A DNA stretch of 64,000 bases from Enterococcus raffinosus (GCF_018917525.1 NZ_JAHLOS010000004.1:143530-207529), one strand, 5' to 3'. Shown: positions 18,741 through 29,667, numbered from the stretch's first letter. Translations and numbers: made by a program. Notes: generated by a model from the letters alone, not told the origin.

Positions 18741-20777
18741 TTGGCTAAGATGAACAACGAATACAATGACGCTTCGATCCAGGTGTTAGAGGGACTAGAA
18801 GCAGTTAGAAAACGACCAGGAATGTACATCGGCTCAACAGATAGTCGTGGATTGCATCATTTGGTCTATGAAATTGTCGATAATGCGGTTGATGAAGCAT
18901 TGTCTGGTTACGGAAATGAAATCGAAGTAACCCTTCATCCAGATAATAGTGTTGAAGTAAGTGATAAAGGACGCGGTATGCCGGTCGGGATGCACGCTTC
19001 AGGGATTCCAACAGTGGAAGTCATCTTCACGATTCTTCATGCTGGGGGGAAATTTGGTCAAGGTGGCTATAAAACCTCTGGTGGTCTGCATGGTGTAGGC
19101 GCCAGCGTGGTAAATGCTCTCTCAGAATGGTTGACGGTAACGATTGTCCGTGATGGCGTAGAATACCGTGAAGTATTCAAAGATGGAGGCAAGCCGCAAG
19201 GAACGTTGGAAAAAATTGGCAAGACCCGTAAACCAAACGGTACGACCGTTCATTTTTTACCTGATGCACAAATTTTCTCAACGCTACATTTCTCTTATGA
19301 CACTTTATCTGAACGGTTAAGAGAGTCTGCTTTCTTGTTGCGGGGAGTTAAAATCACTTTAACGGACCTGCGAGGTGAAGAGAAGGTTTCAGAAGTCTTC
19401 CATTTTGAAGAAGGAATCAAAGAATTTGTTGAGTATTTGAATGAAGACAAAGACACATTGACGCCTGTGGTGTACTTTTCAGGTGAACGCGAAGGCATCG
19501 AAGTCGAGTTTTCATACCAGTATAACGACGGCTATTCTGAAAACCTACTTTCGTTTGTCAATAATGTGCGAACCAAAGATGGCGGAACGCATGAATCAGG
19601 TATGAAGACTTCAATGACCAAGGCCTTCAATGAGTATGCGCGAAAATCCGGTTTGCTGAAGGAAAAGGATAAAAACTTAGAAGGTTCTGATTTCCGTGAA
19701 GGACTATCTGCGGTATTGTCTGTTCGCATTCCCGAAAATTTGTTGCAATTTGAAGGACAAACCAAAGAAAAATTAGGAACTCCTGCTGCCCGTGGCGCAG
19801 TTGATAATGTTATCGGCGAACAAATGGGCTTCTATCTACAAGAAAATAGCGAAAATAGCCAGATGTTGGTGCGAAAAGCGATCAAAGCTCGCGAAGCACG
19901 AGAAGCAGCACGAAAGGCTCGTGAAGAAAGCCGGAACGGCAAGAAACGCAAAAAAGGTGAATCTCTGCTTTCTGGAAAACTAACACCTGCTCAATCTCGG
20001 AATGCCGCAAAAAATGAATTATTCTTAGTCGAAGGAGATTCAGCCGGTGGCTCAGCCAAACAAGGCCGTGATCGAAAATTCCAAGCAATCTTGCCTTTGC
20101 GCGGGAAAGTAATCAATACCGAGAAAGCTAAGATGCAGGATATTTTGAAAAACGAAGAAATCAATACCATGATTTACACCATTGGATCCGGTGTCGGACC
20201 AGAGTTCTCAATAGAAGATTGTAACTACGACAAAGTCATTATTATGACCGATGCGGATACGGACGGCGCTCACATCCAAGTATTATTGTTAACCTTTTTC
20301 TATCGTTATATGAAACCGCTGATTGAAGCCGGAAAAGTTTATATTGCTTTGCCACCTTTATATAAAGTTTCAAAAGGTGCTGGACGAAAACAAGTGATTG
20401 AATATGCGTGGACGGATGACGAGTTGCAGGATGCTATTAAAAAAATTGGTAAAGGCTATATGCTGCAGCGCTATAAAGGTCTTGGGGAAATGAACGCAGA
20501 CCAACTGTGGGAAACGACCATGGATCCAGAATACCGGACACTGGTTCGTGTGCGAATTGACGATGCTGCTCAGGCAGAACGTCGCGTAACAACTCTAATG
20601 GGAGACAAAGTGGAGCCAAGACGTAAATGGATTGAAAGTCATGTTCAATTTACGTTAGAAGAAGACGGAAGCTTGCTGGATAACAAGGAAGAAATACCTA
20701 CTGTGCCTGTAGCTGAACAAAATGAAATGGAAGAAACAACTGATGACGTTAAAATGATCAGTTTGTTTGATGAGTAG
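18741..20777 (+). CDS. parE: Topoisomerase IV subunit B
   Basis: ParE is the ATPase subunit of topoisomerase IV, which decatenates daughter chromosomes. The GHKL ATPase domain carries EAVRKRPGMYIGSTDSRGLH, DNAVDEAL and GGLHGVGASVVNALS. The Toprim domain has VEGDSAGGSAKQGRDR and the Asp pair MTDADTDGAHI. I chose the TTG at 18741 after AAGGAG; an ATG three codons later is also possible. At 678 residues it is slightly longer than average because of a basic linker near residue 390 and an acidic tail. parC follows 14 bases later. Confidence 0.96.
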   Translation: MAKMNNEYNDASIQVLEGLEAVRKRPGMYIGSTDSRGLHHLVYEIVDNAVDEALSGYGNEIEVTLHPDNSVEVSDKGRGMPVGMHASGIPTVEVIFTILHAGGKFGQGGYKTSGGLHGVGASVVNALSEWLTVTIVRDGVEYREVFKDGGKPQGTLEKIGKTRKPNGTTVHFLPDAQIFSTLHFSYDTLSERLRESAFLLRGVKITLTDLRGEEKVSEVFHFEEGIKEFVEYLNEDKDTLTPVVYFSGEREGIEVEFSYQYNDGYSENLLSFVNNVRTKDGGTHESGMKTSMTKAFNEYARKSGLLKEKDKNLEGSDFREGLSAVLSVRIPENLLQFEGQTKEKLGTPAARGAVDNVIGEQMGFYLQENSENSQMLVRKAIKAREAREAARKAREESRNGKKRKKGESLLSGKLTPAQSRNAAKNELFLVEGDSAGGSAKQGRDRKFQAILPLRGKVINTEKAKMQDILKNEEINTMIYTIGSGVGPEFSIEDCNYDKVIIMTDADTDGAHIQVLLLTFFYRYMKPLIEAGKVYIALPPLYKVSKGAGRKQVIEYAWTDDELQDAIKKIGKGYMLQRYKGLGEMNADQLWETTMDPEYRTLVRVRIDDAAQAERRVTTLMGDKVEPRRKWIESHVQFTLEEDGSLLDNKEEIPTVPVAEQNEMEETTDDVKMISLFDE

Positions 20778-20791
20778 GAGGTGGTCAAAAG

Positions 20792-23239
20792 ATGGAATCT
20801 AAGCATTCAATTCAAGAACTAACACTAGAAGAAGTAATGGGTGACCGTTTTGGCCGCTATTCAAAATATATTATTCAAGAACGGGCCTTGCCAGATATTC
20901 GTGATGGCTTGAAACCTGTTCAACGCCGAATTTTATATGCCATGAACAAGGATGGCAACACGTACGATAAAGGCTTCCGGAAATCAGCGAAATCAGTCGG
21001 AAACATCATGGGGAATTATCATCCTCACGGTGACAGTTCGATCTATGAAGCAATGGTCCGGATGAGTCAGGATTGGAAGCTTCGTCAAGTGCTGATCGAG
21101 ATGCACGGAAATAATGGCTCGATGGATGGTGATCCGCCAGCTGCAATGCGTTATACAGAAGCGCGCTTGTCTCAATTAAGCGGCGAGATGTTGAAGGACA
21201 TTGAAAAGGATACGGTTGATTTAGTCTGGAACTTTGATGATACCGAAAAGGAACCGACTGTTTTACCAGCTGCTTATCCAAACCTGTTAGTTAATGGGTC
21301 AACCGGTATTTCCGCAGGGTATGCGACTGAAATCCCAACACATAATCTAACTGAAGTGATCGATGGTACGATTTATTTAATCGATCATCCCAACGCTTCG
21401 TTAGAAAAAATTATGGATTATATTCCTGGGCCAGATTTCCCAACCGGAGGGATTTTGCAAGGAAAGGCCGAAATAAAAAAAGCCTATGAGACCGGTAAGG
21501 GCAAAGTCATTCTTCGTTCGAAAACCTCGATCGAACCACTAAAAGGCGGCAAGCAGCAGATTGTCATCCATGAGATACCTTATGAGGTGAATAAAGCTGT
21601 CTTAGTGAAGAAAATGGATGAGATCCGTTTGAGTAAAAAAATCGATGGGATCGCTGAAGTTCGTGATGAATCAGACCGCACAGGGTTACAGGTTGTCGTA
21701 GAATTGAAAAAAGATGCTAATGCAGAAGGAATCTTAAATTATTTATTTAAGAATACTGATTTGCAGATCAATTATAACTTCAATATGGTTGCCATTGATA
21801 ATATGACTCCGCAACAGGTTGGCTTAAAGCACATTTTAGAGAGCTACATCGTTCACCGTAAAGATGTGATCACTAAACGAAGCCAGTATGAGCTGGCGAA
21901 GGCTCAAAAGCGTCAACATATTGTTGAAGGTCTAATCAAGGCATTGTCGATCCTTGACCAAGTAATTACGACGATCCGCGGAAGTAAGGATAAAAAGGAT
22001 GCGAAACATAATTTAGTCGAAAAGTTTGATTTCAGTGAAGAACAGGCTGAAGCAATTGTAACTTTACAATTGTATCGTTTAACTAATACCGATATTACTC
22101 AATTGGAAAGTGAAGCGGATGAGTTAGCAGCTGAAATTAAAGAACTGCATCTGATTCTGAACAGCGAGAAGGAATTACACAAAGTCTTGAAGCAAGAGCT
22201 ACGTCAAATCAAAAAGAACTACGGCAATGATCGCCTAACGAAGATTGAAGATGAAATCAGTGAAATCAAAATCGAAACTGAGGTATTGATCGCACAGGAA
22301 GATGTGATCGTAACACTAACAAAAGAGGGGTATTTGAAACGCAGCAGTTTGCGTTCCTATAATGCATCGCGCCCAGATGAACATGGGATGAAAGACGGCG
22401 ATTCGATTATTTTTATTGATAAGCTGAACACTTTGGATCACCTGTTGATTTTGACAAATCATGGAAACATGATTTATCGCCCAGTTCATGAAATTACAGA
22501 GCTGAAATGGAAAGATGTCGGAGAGCATATTTCACAGACGATCACCAATCTCTCTATGAGTGAAGAAATCATCGCGGCATTCCCATACAAGGAAATTGAC
22601 GCGAACAAACTCTTCATCTTCATGAGTCGAGAAGGAATGATCAAACAAACACGAATGACTGAGTTTTCGCCATGGCGTACGTATCGAAGCCGTCCTACGA
22701 CAGCGATGAAGTTGAAAAATGATACAGATGAAATTGTCTCAGTCTTTTTAACGAATGAGACGCGCAATGTCGATGTCTTCATTGCATCACATCGTGCCTT
22801 TGGGCTACGCTATCCACTAGAAGAAGTGCCAGTAGTTGGTTCGAAAGCCGCTGGTGTTAAGGCGATTAATCTGAAGGATGGGGATTACGTAGTAGCAGGT
22901 GCGCTAGTTCCATCAGAGGGAGATTCACCTGTCTTATTGTTGAGCCAACGCGGGGCTGCTAAACGAATGTTAGCACAAGAGCTACCACAGCTCGGTCGGG
23001 CAAAACGTGGATTGATGATTTTCCGTGAGTTGAAGAAAAATCCACATCGGTTATCTTATATGACAGCCGAAACAGAAGGGAAACTTGTTTTAACAACAAC
23101 AAAAGGCATTGAAAAGGAAATTGAAATTTCTAAAGTAGCGATCAGCGATCGCATTTCCAACGGAACCTTTGCAATTGATGAGAAACAAGAGGGCGAACTT
23201 TTCTCTGTCATGCAGTCGCAGGAACTCGATGAAGAATAG
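20792..23239 (+). CDS. parC: Topoisomerase IV subunit A
   Basis: ParC is the DNA-cutting subunit of topoisomerase IV. The active-site Tyr is Tyr121 in AAMRYTEARLS. The quinolone-resistance-determining region reads YHPHGDSSIYEAM with Ser82 and Glu86 (the E. coli Ser80 and Glu84 positions), so the usual resistance substitutions are absent. The C-terminal six-bladed beta-propeller domain runs from about residue 490. The 815-residue length is normal. AGGAGGTGG overlaps the end of parE, so the two are co-translated. Confidence 0.96.
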   Translation: MESKHSIQELTLEEVMGDRFGRYSKYIIQERALPDIRDGLKPVQRRILYAMNKDGNTYDKGFRKSAKSVGNIMGNYHPHGDSSIYEAMVRMSQDWKLRQVLIEMHGNNGSMDGDPPAAMRYTEARLSQLSGEMLKDIEKDTVDLVWNFDDTEKEPTVLPAAYPNLLVNGSTGISAGYATEIPTHNLTEVIDGTIYLIDHPNASLEKIMDYIPGPDFPTGGILQGKAEIKKAYETGKGKVILRSKTSIEPLKGGKQQIVIHEIPYEVNKAVLVKKMDEIRLSKKIDGIAEVRDESDRTGLQVVVELKKDANAEGILNYLFKNTDLQINYNFNMVAIDNMTPQQVGLKHILESYIVHRKDVITKRSQYELAKAQKRQHIVEGLIKALSILDQVITTIRGSKDKKDAKHNLVEKFDFSEEQAEAIVTLQLYRLTNTDITQLESEADELAAEIKELHLILNSEKELHKVLKQELRQIKKNYGNDRLTKIEDEISEIKIETEVLIAQEDVIVTLTKEGYLKRSSLRSYNASRPDEHGMKDGDSIIFIDKLNTLDHLLILTNHGNMIYRPVHEITELKWKDVGEHISQTITNLSMSEEIIAAFPYKEIDANKLFIFMSREGMIKQTRMTEFSPWRTYRSRPTTAMKLKNDTDEIVSVFLTNETRNVDVFIASHRAFGLRYPLEEVPVVGSKAAGVKAINLKDGDYVVAGALVPSEGDSPVLLLSQRGAAKRMLAQELPQLGRAKRGLMIFRELKKNPHRLSYMTAETEGKLVLTTTKGIEKEIEISKVAISDRISNGTFAIDEKQEGELFSVMQSQELDEE

Positions 23240-23268
23240 CTCCTGTATTATATAATTATATTACAGTT

Positions 23269-23302
23269 GGGTATCTGTTTTAATACAGATACCCGTTTTT
23301 TT
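23269..23302 (+). terminator. Terminator after parC
   Basis: GGGTATCTG pairs with CAGATACCC and is followed by GTTTTTTT. Confidence 0.9.
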
Positions 23303-23385
23303 GTTCACAATTCCATGTAAATAAGACTATGATGAGAAATTATTTCAATGAAATTAATATTGACAAAGTCTTTATTTTCAATGGT

Positions 23386-23400
23386 TTGCTAACGATTACA
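23386..23400 (+). promoter_or_regulatory. Probable cre (CcpA) site upstream of pflB
   Basis: TTGCTAACGATTACA matches WTGNAANCGNWNNCA at every defined position but one. It lies about 40 bases upstream of the pflB -35 box. Confidence 0.45.
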
Positions 23401-23441
23401 AAATATTTTTAACTTCTAATTAATCTTTCACAAGGAAAGGC

Positions 23442-23469
23442 TTGCATAAAAGATTTTATGTGTTATACT
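23442..23469 (+). promoter_or_regulatory. Promoter of pflB
   Basis: TTGCAT (23442-23447) and an extended TGTTATACT -10 (hexamer 23464-23469) are separated by 16 bases. A TTTCACAA half-site just upstream resembles one arm of a Rex operator, but the other arm is poor. Confidence 0.65.
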
Positions 23470-23524
23470 GTGTTCGTAAAGCTGTAGCAATAAAGTTTTT
23501 ATATTCTAAGGAGGTCCTTTTGAA

Positions 23525-25816
23525 ATGGGAACTGCAACAAATGAACTAGATCAAATGAAGAACACTGAAAAATCTGCTTGGGAAGGGTTTAACGGCCGTT
23601 TATGGAAAAGCGAAATCAACGTTCGCGATTTCATCCAAACGAACTATACACCTTATGAAGGCGCTGCCGAATTTTTGGCTGAGCCAACAGAAGCTACAAA
23701 CAAATTATGGGGCAAATTACAAGAACTTCAAAAACAAGAACGTGAAAATGGCGGCGTATTAGACATGGAGGCAGATGTTGTATCTGCAGCAAATGCTTAT
23801 GGTGCTGGCTATATTGACGAAAGCTTGAAAGACGAAGAAGCAATTGTTGGTATTCAAACAGACAAACCTCTGAAACGTGCGTTTATGCCTTATGGCGGTA
23901 TCCGCATGGCTGAAGAATCACTTGAAAGATATGGCTATACTCCAAATCCTAAATTTACTGAAATTTTTAACGATTACCATAAAACACACAATCAAGCGGT
24001 ATTTGATGTTTACACACCAGAAATTCGTGCAGCTCGTCGCGCTAAAATCATTACTGGACTTCCTGATACTTATGGTCGTGGACGTATCGTTGGTGACTAT
24101 CGTCGAATCGCTTTATATGGTATTGACTACTTAATGCAAGAAAAATTGAAAGACCACGCGAATTGCGGTCATGGCCAATTTACTGAAGAAGATATTCGTC
24201 TTCGCGAAGAAATTAGCGATCAATACAAAGCGTTGAAACGCATTAAAGAAATGGCTGCTGCTTATGGATTTGATATTTCACGTCCAGCAGAAAATGCAAA
24301 AGAAGCCGTTCAATGGACTTACTTCGGTTACTTAGCAGCAATCAAAGAACAAAATGGTGCTGCAATGTCTATCGGCCGTGTGTCTACTTTCTTGGATATC
24401 TATATCCAACGTGATATCGAAAAAGGCCTTCTTACAGAAGAAAAAGCACAAGAATTGATTGACCACTTGGTAATGAAATTACGTATGGTGAAATTCGCGC
24501 GTATTCCTTCATACAATGAATTGTTCTCAGGTGATCCTGTTTGGGCAACCTTATCAATCGCTGGTATGGGTATGGACGGACGTACTTTAGTAACTAAGAA
24601 CGACTTCCGTTTCTTGCACACATTGGAAAACATGGGACCATCACCAGAACCAAACTTGACTGTTTTGTATTCTTCTCGTTTACCAGAAGGATTTAAAGAT
24701 TATGCAGCGAAAATTTCAATCGATACTTCATCAATCCAATACGAAAATGACGATGTAATGCGTCCAGTATGGTTAGATGATTATGCAATCTGCTGCTGTG
24801 TATCTGCTACACAAACAGGGAAAGAAATGCAATTCTTCGGCGCTCGCGCAAACTTGGCGAAAGCTTTGTTATATGCGATCAACGGTGGGGTTGATGAAAA
24901 ATCTAAAGCACAAGTCGGACCTGATTTCCGTCCAATCGAATCAGACGATGCTCTAGACTTTGATGAAGTAATGGCTAAATACGATGAAGTGTTAGAATGG
25001 TTAGCTGGAATGTATGTTAATACATTGAATGCAATCCACTTCATGCATGACAAGTATTACTATGAAGCTGCTGAATTAGCATTGATGGATACAGACTTGA
25101 AGCGTACATTTGCAACAGGGATCGCTGGATTCTCACACGTTGTCGATTCATTAGCTGCCATCAAATATGCGAAAGTATTCCCAATTCGTGACGAAGACGG
25201 CATTGTTACTGACTTCAAGATCGATGGCGAATTCCCTAAATATGGAAATGACGATGCTCGTGCAGATGATTTAGCCGTTTGGGTATTGAAAACCTTTATG
25301 GAAAAATTAGAACATTACCATACTTATCGTAATTCAGAACCAACAACGTCAATCTTAACGATTACTTCAAACGTTGTTTATGGTAAAGCGACAGGTACAA
25401 TGCCTGACGGACGTAAAGCTGGCGAACCATTGGCTCCAGGAGCAAACCCATCTTACGGTGCAGAACAAAATGGCTTATTAGCGTCACTGAACTCATTGAC
25501 AAAATTACCTTACGAATATGCGTTGGACGGTATTTCAAATACACAAAGTATCAACCCAGATGCGTTAGGTCATGATGAAGACGAACGAATCGAAAACTTA
25601 ACAAACGTTTTAGATGGTTACTTCGATCAAGGCGCTCATCACTTAAACGTGAATGTCTTCGGCAAAGAAAAATTAATTGATGCAATGGAACATCCAGAAA
25701 AAGAAGAATACGCAAACTTCACGATTCGCGTTTCTGGTTATGCCGTTAAATTCATTGATTTAACTCGCGAACAGCAAGAAGATGTTATCAGCCGTACATT
25801 CCACGCAAAAATGTAA
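23525..25816 (+). CDS. pflB: Formate acetyltransferase (pyruvate formate-lyase)
   Basis: PflB converts pyruvate and CoA to acetyl-CoA and formate without oxygen. The catalytic cysteines lie in [13 protein letters not shown] (Cys423-Cys425, one more Cys than the usual pair). The glycyl radical site is Gly738 in [29 protein letters not shown] opens the protein as in other PFLs. At 763 residues it is full length. The ATG follows AAGGAGG. A terminator lies before pflA, so the activase can be made at a different level. The CcpA-like site suggests carbon control. Confidence 0.97.
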   Translation: MGTATNELDQMKNTEKSAWEGFNGRLWKSEINVRDFIQTNYTPYEGAAEFLAEPTEATNKLWGKLQELQKQERENGGVLDMEADVVSAANAYGAGYIDESLKDEEAIVGIQTDKPLKRAFMPYGGIRMAEESLERYGYTPNPKFTEIFNDYHKTHNQAVFDVYTPEIRAARRAKIITGLPDTYGRGRIVGDYRRIALYGIDYLMQEKLKDHANCGHGQFTEEDIRLREEISDQYKALKRIKEMAAAYGFDISRPAENAKEAVQWTYFGYLAAIKEQNGAAMSIGRVSTFLDIYIQRDIEKGLLTEEKAQELIDHLVMKLRMVKFARIPSYNELFSGDPVWATLSIAGMGMDGRTLVTKNDFRFLHTLENMGPSPEPNLTVLYSSRLPEGFKDYAAKISIDTSSIQYENDDVMRPVWLDDYAICCCVSATQTGKEMQFFGARANLAKALLYAINGGVDEKSKAQVGPDFRPIESDDALDFDEVMAKYDEVLEWLAGMYVNTLNAIHFMHDKYYYEAAELALMDTDLKRTFATGIAGFSHVVDSLAAIKYAKVFPIRDEDGIVTDFKIDGEFPKYGNDDARADDLAVWVLKTFMEKLEHYHTYRNSEPTTSILTITSNVVYGKATGTMPDGRKAGEPLAPGANPSYGAEQNGLLASLNSLTKLPYEYALDGISNTQSINPDALGHDEDERIENLTNVLDGYFDQGAHHLNVNVFGKEKLIDAMEHPEKEEYANFTIRVSGYAVKFIDLTREQQEDVISRTFHAKM

Positions 25817-25847
25817 TTGCTGATTTCAACAATTGAATGTATAGTTA

Positions 25848-25881
25848 GGGCGGATGGACGGAAAGTCTATTCGCCTTTTTA
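25848..25881 (+). terminator. Terminator between pflB and pflA
   Basis: GGCGGATGGAC pairs with GTCTATTCGCC, followed by TTTTTATT. Confidence 0.8.
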
Positions 25882-25962
25882 TTGAAAGACTTGCTTTATG
25901 TTGATACATGACTCAAATTTTCAAAAGGAAAATTTTTAATATATATTAGAGGGGGACTGTTT

Positions 25963-26748
25963 ATGTCTACTGTGGCTGAACAACCTATTGTCGGAAATGT
26001 CCATTCAATTGAAAGCTTCGGATCAGTTGACGGACCTGGTGTACGCTTTATCGTCTTCATGCAGGGCTGCCGGATGCGTTGCCAATTTTGTCATAATCCA
26101 GACACATGGAAAATCAATGATCCAAAGGCTAAGAAAAGAACGGCGGATGATTTATTAAAGGAAGCCTTGAACTACCGCAGCTACTGGGGGAAAAAAGGCG
26201 GAATCACTGTGAGTGGCGGCGAACCGCTGCTGCAAATTGATTTTTTAATTGATCTGTTTAAAAAAGCGAAAGCAATGGGGATTAATACGACTTTAGATAG
26301 CTGTGGGAAACCCTTTACTTTTGAAGAACCGTTTTTCTCTAAATTTGAAGAATTGATGCAATATACTGATTTGATTTTATTTGATATCAAACAGATTGAC
26401 AATCAAAAACATAAAGAATTAACCGGTCATAATAACGATAACATCCTAGAGATGGCAAAATACCTTTCAGATATCAATAAGCCTGTTTGGATTCGTCACG
26501 TACTTGTTCCTTTTAGAAGTGACTACGACGAATTTCTCATTCGATTAGATACCTTTATCAAAAGCTTGAACAACGTCGATAAAGTTGAGATTTTACCTTA
26601 TCACACGATGGGAAAATATAAGTGGGAAGAAATGGGATTGAAGTATCCATTAGACGGTATTGAACCGCCAACGGATGACCGCGTGGAAAATGCAAAAAAA
26701 TTGCTGCATACAGAAGATTATAAAGGCTATTTGAAACGTAAAAATTAA
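25963..26748 (+). CDS. pflA: Pyruvate formate-lyase-activating enzyme
   Basis: PflA is a radical-SAM enzyme that installs the glycyl radical on PflB. The iron-sulfur motif CRMRCQFC (CxxxCxxC) is at about residues 36-43. VHSIESFGSVDGPGVRF precedes it and TVSGGEPLLQ is the SAM-binding GGE motif. The 261-residue length is typical. AGAGGGGG lies before the ATG. It is paired with pflB but separated by a terminator and about 145 bases. Confidence 0.96.
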   Translation: MSTVAEQPIVGNVHSIESFGSVDGPGVRFIVFMQGCRMRCQFCHNPDTWKINDPKAKKRTADDLLKEALNYRSYWGKKGGITVSGGEPLLQIDFLIDLFKKAKAMGINTTLDSCGKPFTFEEPFFSKFEELMQYTDLILFDIKQIDNQKHKELTGHNNDNILEMAKYLSDINKPVWIRHVLVPFRSDYDEFLIRLDTFIKSLNNVDKVEILPYHTMGKYKWEEMGLKYPLDGIEPPTDDRVENAKKLLHTEDYKGYLKRKN

Positions 26749-26754
26749 AAATCG

Positions 26755-26788
26755 AAAGATCAGGCCAAAAAAGGTCTGATCTTTTTTA
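26755..26788 (+). terminator. Terminator after pflA
   Basis: AAAGATCAG pairs with CTGATCTTTTTT around a GGCC-AAAAAA-GG centre. Confidence 0.85.
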
Positions 26789-26901
26789 TAGAAAAATATG
26801 AAATAGCTGGTAAATATGAATGAAAATAAGCAGCAGGTTGTTGCTCTTTTGCTTTTTTTTGATATGATAAAGAAGAACTTATTTAAAGGAGCGATTCAAC
26901 T

Positions 26902-27831
26902 ATGGGAAAAGTTTTAATTTTTGGACATCAAAATCCAGATACAGATGCGATCGGAGCAGCGATTGCCTATGCGAACTTGCAAAAAGAACTAGGTGTGGAT
27001 GCGGAAGCAGTTGCGCTAGGAACACCAAATGAAGAAACGCAATTTGCTTTGGACCACTTTGGTTTGACAGCTCCACGAGTGGTGGAAAAAGTCGCCGCTG
27101 AAACAAATGAGGTTATGCTAGTCGATCATAATGAATTCCAACAAAGCGTTAGTGATATTGAAGATTTAACTGTTTTGGCTGTGGTGGATCATCACCGGAT
27201 TGCAAACTTCCAAACGGCTAATCCACTGTACTATCGCGCCGAACCAGTAGGCTGTACCTCAACTATCGTATTGAAGCTTTATAAAGAAAACAATATTGCA
27301 GTACCAGCGAAAATTGCAGGTATGATGCTTTCGGCAATCGTATCCGACACATTGTTATTCAAATCTCCAACATGTACGCAAGAAGATATCGATGCAGCAA
27401 ATGAACTAGCTGAAATTGCTCGTGTAGACTTAAACAGCTACGGCTTAGATTTATTAAAAGCAGGAACGAATTTAAGCACGAAATCTGAAGCAGAATTATT
27501 GGATTTAGATGCGAAGTCATTCCCAATGGCTGATAAAACAGTCCGGATTGCTCAAGTCAATACGGTTGATTTAGATGAAGTATTTGCTCGTCAAGATGCA
27601 TTACGCGACGCGATGTTAGATGAAAATGTTAAAAACGGCTATGATCTATTCTTATTACTGGTTACGAACGTCCTAAATTCTGATTCAGAATTATTAGTAG
27701 CTGGTGAACCACGAGAAATGGTCACAGAAGCATTTAAGGTAAAACTAGAAAATGACCGTGCCTTCTTGCCAGGAGTGGTTTCACGTAAGAAACAAATCGT
27801 GCCTCAATTAACAGAAGCATTTGAAAAATAA
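26902..27831 (+). CDS. ppaC: Manganese-dependent inorganic pyrophosphatase
   Basis: This family II pyrophosphatase removes PPi and so drives biosynthesis, including ADP-glucose formation by GlgC/GlgD. DHH-family metal motifs are visible: [27 protein letters not shown] and [10 protein letters not shown]. The C-terminal DHHA2 domain ends with the substrate-binding SRKKQ. The 309-residue length is standard. AAAGGAG lies before the ATG and a strong terminator follows. Confidence 0.97.
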   Translation: MGKVLIFGHQNPDTDAIGAAIAYANLQKELGVDAEAVALGTPNEETQFALDHFGLTAPRVVEKVAAETNEVMLVDHNEFQQSVSDIEDLTVLAVVDHHRIANFQTANPLYYRAEPVGCTSTIVLKLYKENNIAVPAKIAGMMLSAIVSDTLLFKSPTCTQEDIDAANELAEIARVDLNSYGLDLLKAGTNLSTKSEAELLDLDAKSFPMADKTVRIAQVNTVDLDEVFARQDALRDAMLDENVKNGYDLFLLLVTNVLNSDSELLVAGEPREMVTEAFKVKLENDRAFLPGVVSRKKQIVPQLTEAFEK

Positions 27832-27842
27832 TTTAAATTTAT

Positions 27843-27875
27843 AAAAAAGTGGACTTTCAACGGTCCACTTTTTTG
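27843..27875 (+). terminator. Terminator after ppaC
   Basis: AAAAAAGTGGAC pairs with GTCCACTTTTTT. Confidence 0.9.
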
Positions 27876-27974
27876 TGGAAATTTTTGATTAGGATTATAA
27901 TGCGATTGGATCATGAGATCGTTAAGATTCAATTGAATGTAAACTTATTCCTTCCATTAAGAAAGAAGGCTATT

Positions 27975-28775
27975 ATGGAACTATTTACTAGCGACAAAAA
28001 GAGTCAAATTAAACTGAATGGTCCTGAATTCCAAAAATTATTGAGCTATTTTCAAGGGGTGAAGGAACCAGTCATATTAAGGGAGGTTCGGAAAAATTTT
28101 CCGAATCAGAAACATCTAGATAAGAACTTAGATTTTTTGATTGGTCAAGGGTTTGTTTCTCGTCATGAGCGTCGTTACGAACTTAGTTTATCGGTTATGA
28201 AGGACTATCCTACAAGCGAGCTCGTGGCGCATTTTTTACAAAAGACAGGTAAAGAGTATTCAGCAGAAGATTTGCTGGTTTGGTTGAGTGAAGACCTGTG
28301 GGACCATGGATTAGAGAGAACGATAGCGGTTGATTTCCCGTTACCCACACGCTATTGTTTAGAAAGTGATCAGTTTCGTTTAGTCTCGATCAATCCAAGT
28401 CAAGAATTGCCGGAGACACTGCCAAATTATTTTGAGAATAGTGATAAGCCAGATTTGTTTCCTAACTTAGCTGGTTTGATCGGCGATGTTAATCCAGAGT
28501 TTTTTACGAATCAGATCAATCTTATTCTCGAACGAGTGATGTCAGGAAAAGCCCCTCGGCGAGAAACAATCTTCTTAAAAAGTTTGATAGATAGCGGAGT
28601 CATTGCGGAACGACCAGAATGGCATGTATCTATCTCATTATATGAAGAAGATTTTTCACTCGATCCGATTCAAGAGCTGGATCGTGATGCAGTATTCTTT
28701 TTCAGCCGACAATTGGCAGAGCGATTATTAGATAAACAAGAAAGTTTTACGTATTTAATGAAGAAGAAGGCATAA
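27975..28775 (+). CDS. Conserved hypothetical protein, possibly DUF1803-related
   Basis: This 266-residue cytoplasmic protein has no signal or membrane segment. The first ~70 residues (NGPEFQKLLSYFQG to IGQGFVSRHERRYEL) look like a small winged-helix fold. The rest is mixed alpha/beta. Its position downstream of ppaC recalls the DUF1803 protein found there in streptococci, but I assign that family only tentatively. I chose the ATG at 27975 with GAAGG upstream; the frame is open back to 27849 but that overlaps the ppaC terminator. The next gene starts 3 bases after the stop. Confidence 0.7.
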   Translation: MELFTSDKKSQIKLNGPEFQKLLSYFQGVKEPVILREVRKNFPNQKHLDKNLDFLIGQGFVSRHERRYELSLSVMKDYPTSELVAHFLQKTGKEYSAEDLLVWLSEDLWDHGLERTIAVDFPLPTRYCLESDQFRLVSINPSQELPETLPNYFENSDKPDLFPNLAGLIGDVNPEFFTNQINLILERVMSGKAPRRETIFLKSLIDSGVIAERPEWHVSISLYEEDFSLDPIQELDRDAVFFFSRQLAERLLDKQESFTYLMKKKA

Positions 28776-28778
28776 AAA

Positions 28779-29642
28779 ATGCAAAGAATTATCAAGGCGA
28801 TTATTCTGATTATCAGCTTCTTGCTGGTTTTTGCAGGTGTATATTACGCAAAAGTTCGCTATTTTGGACCTGGAACATTAGCAAAACAAAAATCAGTTCA
28901 CTATTCGAACGTTCCCACAGTATTTATCCATGGTTATGAAGGAAATTCTTTTTCTTTCGGGCCCTTGCTTCGTCGCTTAGAAAGAGAAGATGTGGCTAAA
29001 CGAGAAATGACCATTGTTGTTCAGGCAGATGGCAAGCTAACAGTCGAAGGTAAGTTAAAAAATACCAACGATAACCCAACGATTATGGTCCTTTTTGCTA
29101 AAGATGTGACAGATGAAATCACACAAAGTAAATGGATTGATAAGGTGATGCGCTATTTGTATAAACAAAAGGTTTATCGCGTTAATTTGGTCAGTCATTC
29201 AATGGGAGGCGTTTCATCGCTGCGCTATTTATTGGAATATGCCGGCGATCAAACACCGATAACAGAACGCTTCGTTACGATCGCAGCCCCCTTTAATGAT
29301 CTGGAAATCGCCGAAGATACGGAAGAGATTTTTGCTTATGAGTTAACAGAAAAAGGTCCTAGTGGTGAAACCCCCATTTATCAATATTTTGATCAAGCGA
29401 TGGGAAAACTGCCCAAAGAGTTGCGTGTTCTTGATGTTGCTGGAGATTTAAAAGATGGTACCGAAAGCGATGGGTCTGTTTCGACCCATAGTGCCTTCGC
29501 GCTTCGTCTGCTATTTCAGAAGCACGCCAAGAGTTATCAGGAATTCACGGTTACCGGAAAAAGCGGTGGACACTCAGCTATTACGAAGAGTGCTGAGCTA
29601 GAGAAAAAAATAATAGATTTTATTTGGAAAAAAGCAGCTTGA
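28779..29642 (+). CDS. DUF915-type alpha/beta hydrolase, membrane-anchored
   Basis: This is a 287-residue extracellular esterase or lipase-like protein of the DUF915 group. An N-terminal membrane segment (about residues 4-24) is followed by VPTVFIHGYEGNSFSFGPLL (oxyanion region), the nucleophile elbow LVSHSMGGVSSLRYLL with Ser in GHSMG-like context, VAGDLKDGTESDGSV (Asp) and GKSGGHSAI (His). The substrate is unknown. It starts 3 bases after the preceding gene and is probably co-expressed. The stop lies inside the convergent terminator. Confidence 0.85.
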   Translation: MQRIIKAIILIISFLLVFAGVYYAKVRYFGPGTLAKQKSVHYSNVPTVFIHGYEGNSFSFGPLLRRLEREDVAKREMTIVVQADGKLTVEGKLKNTNDNPTIMVLFAKDVTDEITQSKWIDKVMRYLYKQKVYRVNLVSHSMGGVSSLRYLLEYAGDQTPITERFVTIAAPFNDLEIAEDTEEIFAYELTEKGPSGETPIYQYFDQAMGKLPKELRVLDVAGDLKDGTESDGSVSTHSAFALRLLFQKHAKSYQEFTVTGKSGGHSAITKSAELEKKIIDFIWKKAA

Positions 29643-29667
29643 GGCTAAAGCTTCAAGCTGCTTTTTT
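29628..29667. terminator. Bidirectional terminator overlapping two convergent gene ends
   Basis: AAAAAAGCAGCTTGA pairs with TCAAGCTGCTTTTTT. Its arms lie inside the 3' ends of the hydrolase gene (+) and the DUF2179 gene (-). Confidence 0.9.

Noticed and set aside
20990..21160. Quinolone-resistance mutation in parC
   Set aside because: Ser82 and Glu86 (E. coli Ser80/Glu84) are the susceptible residues.
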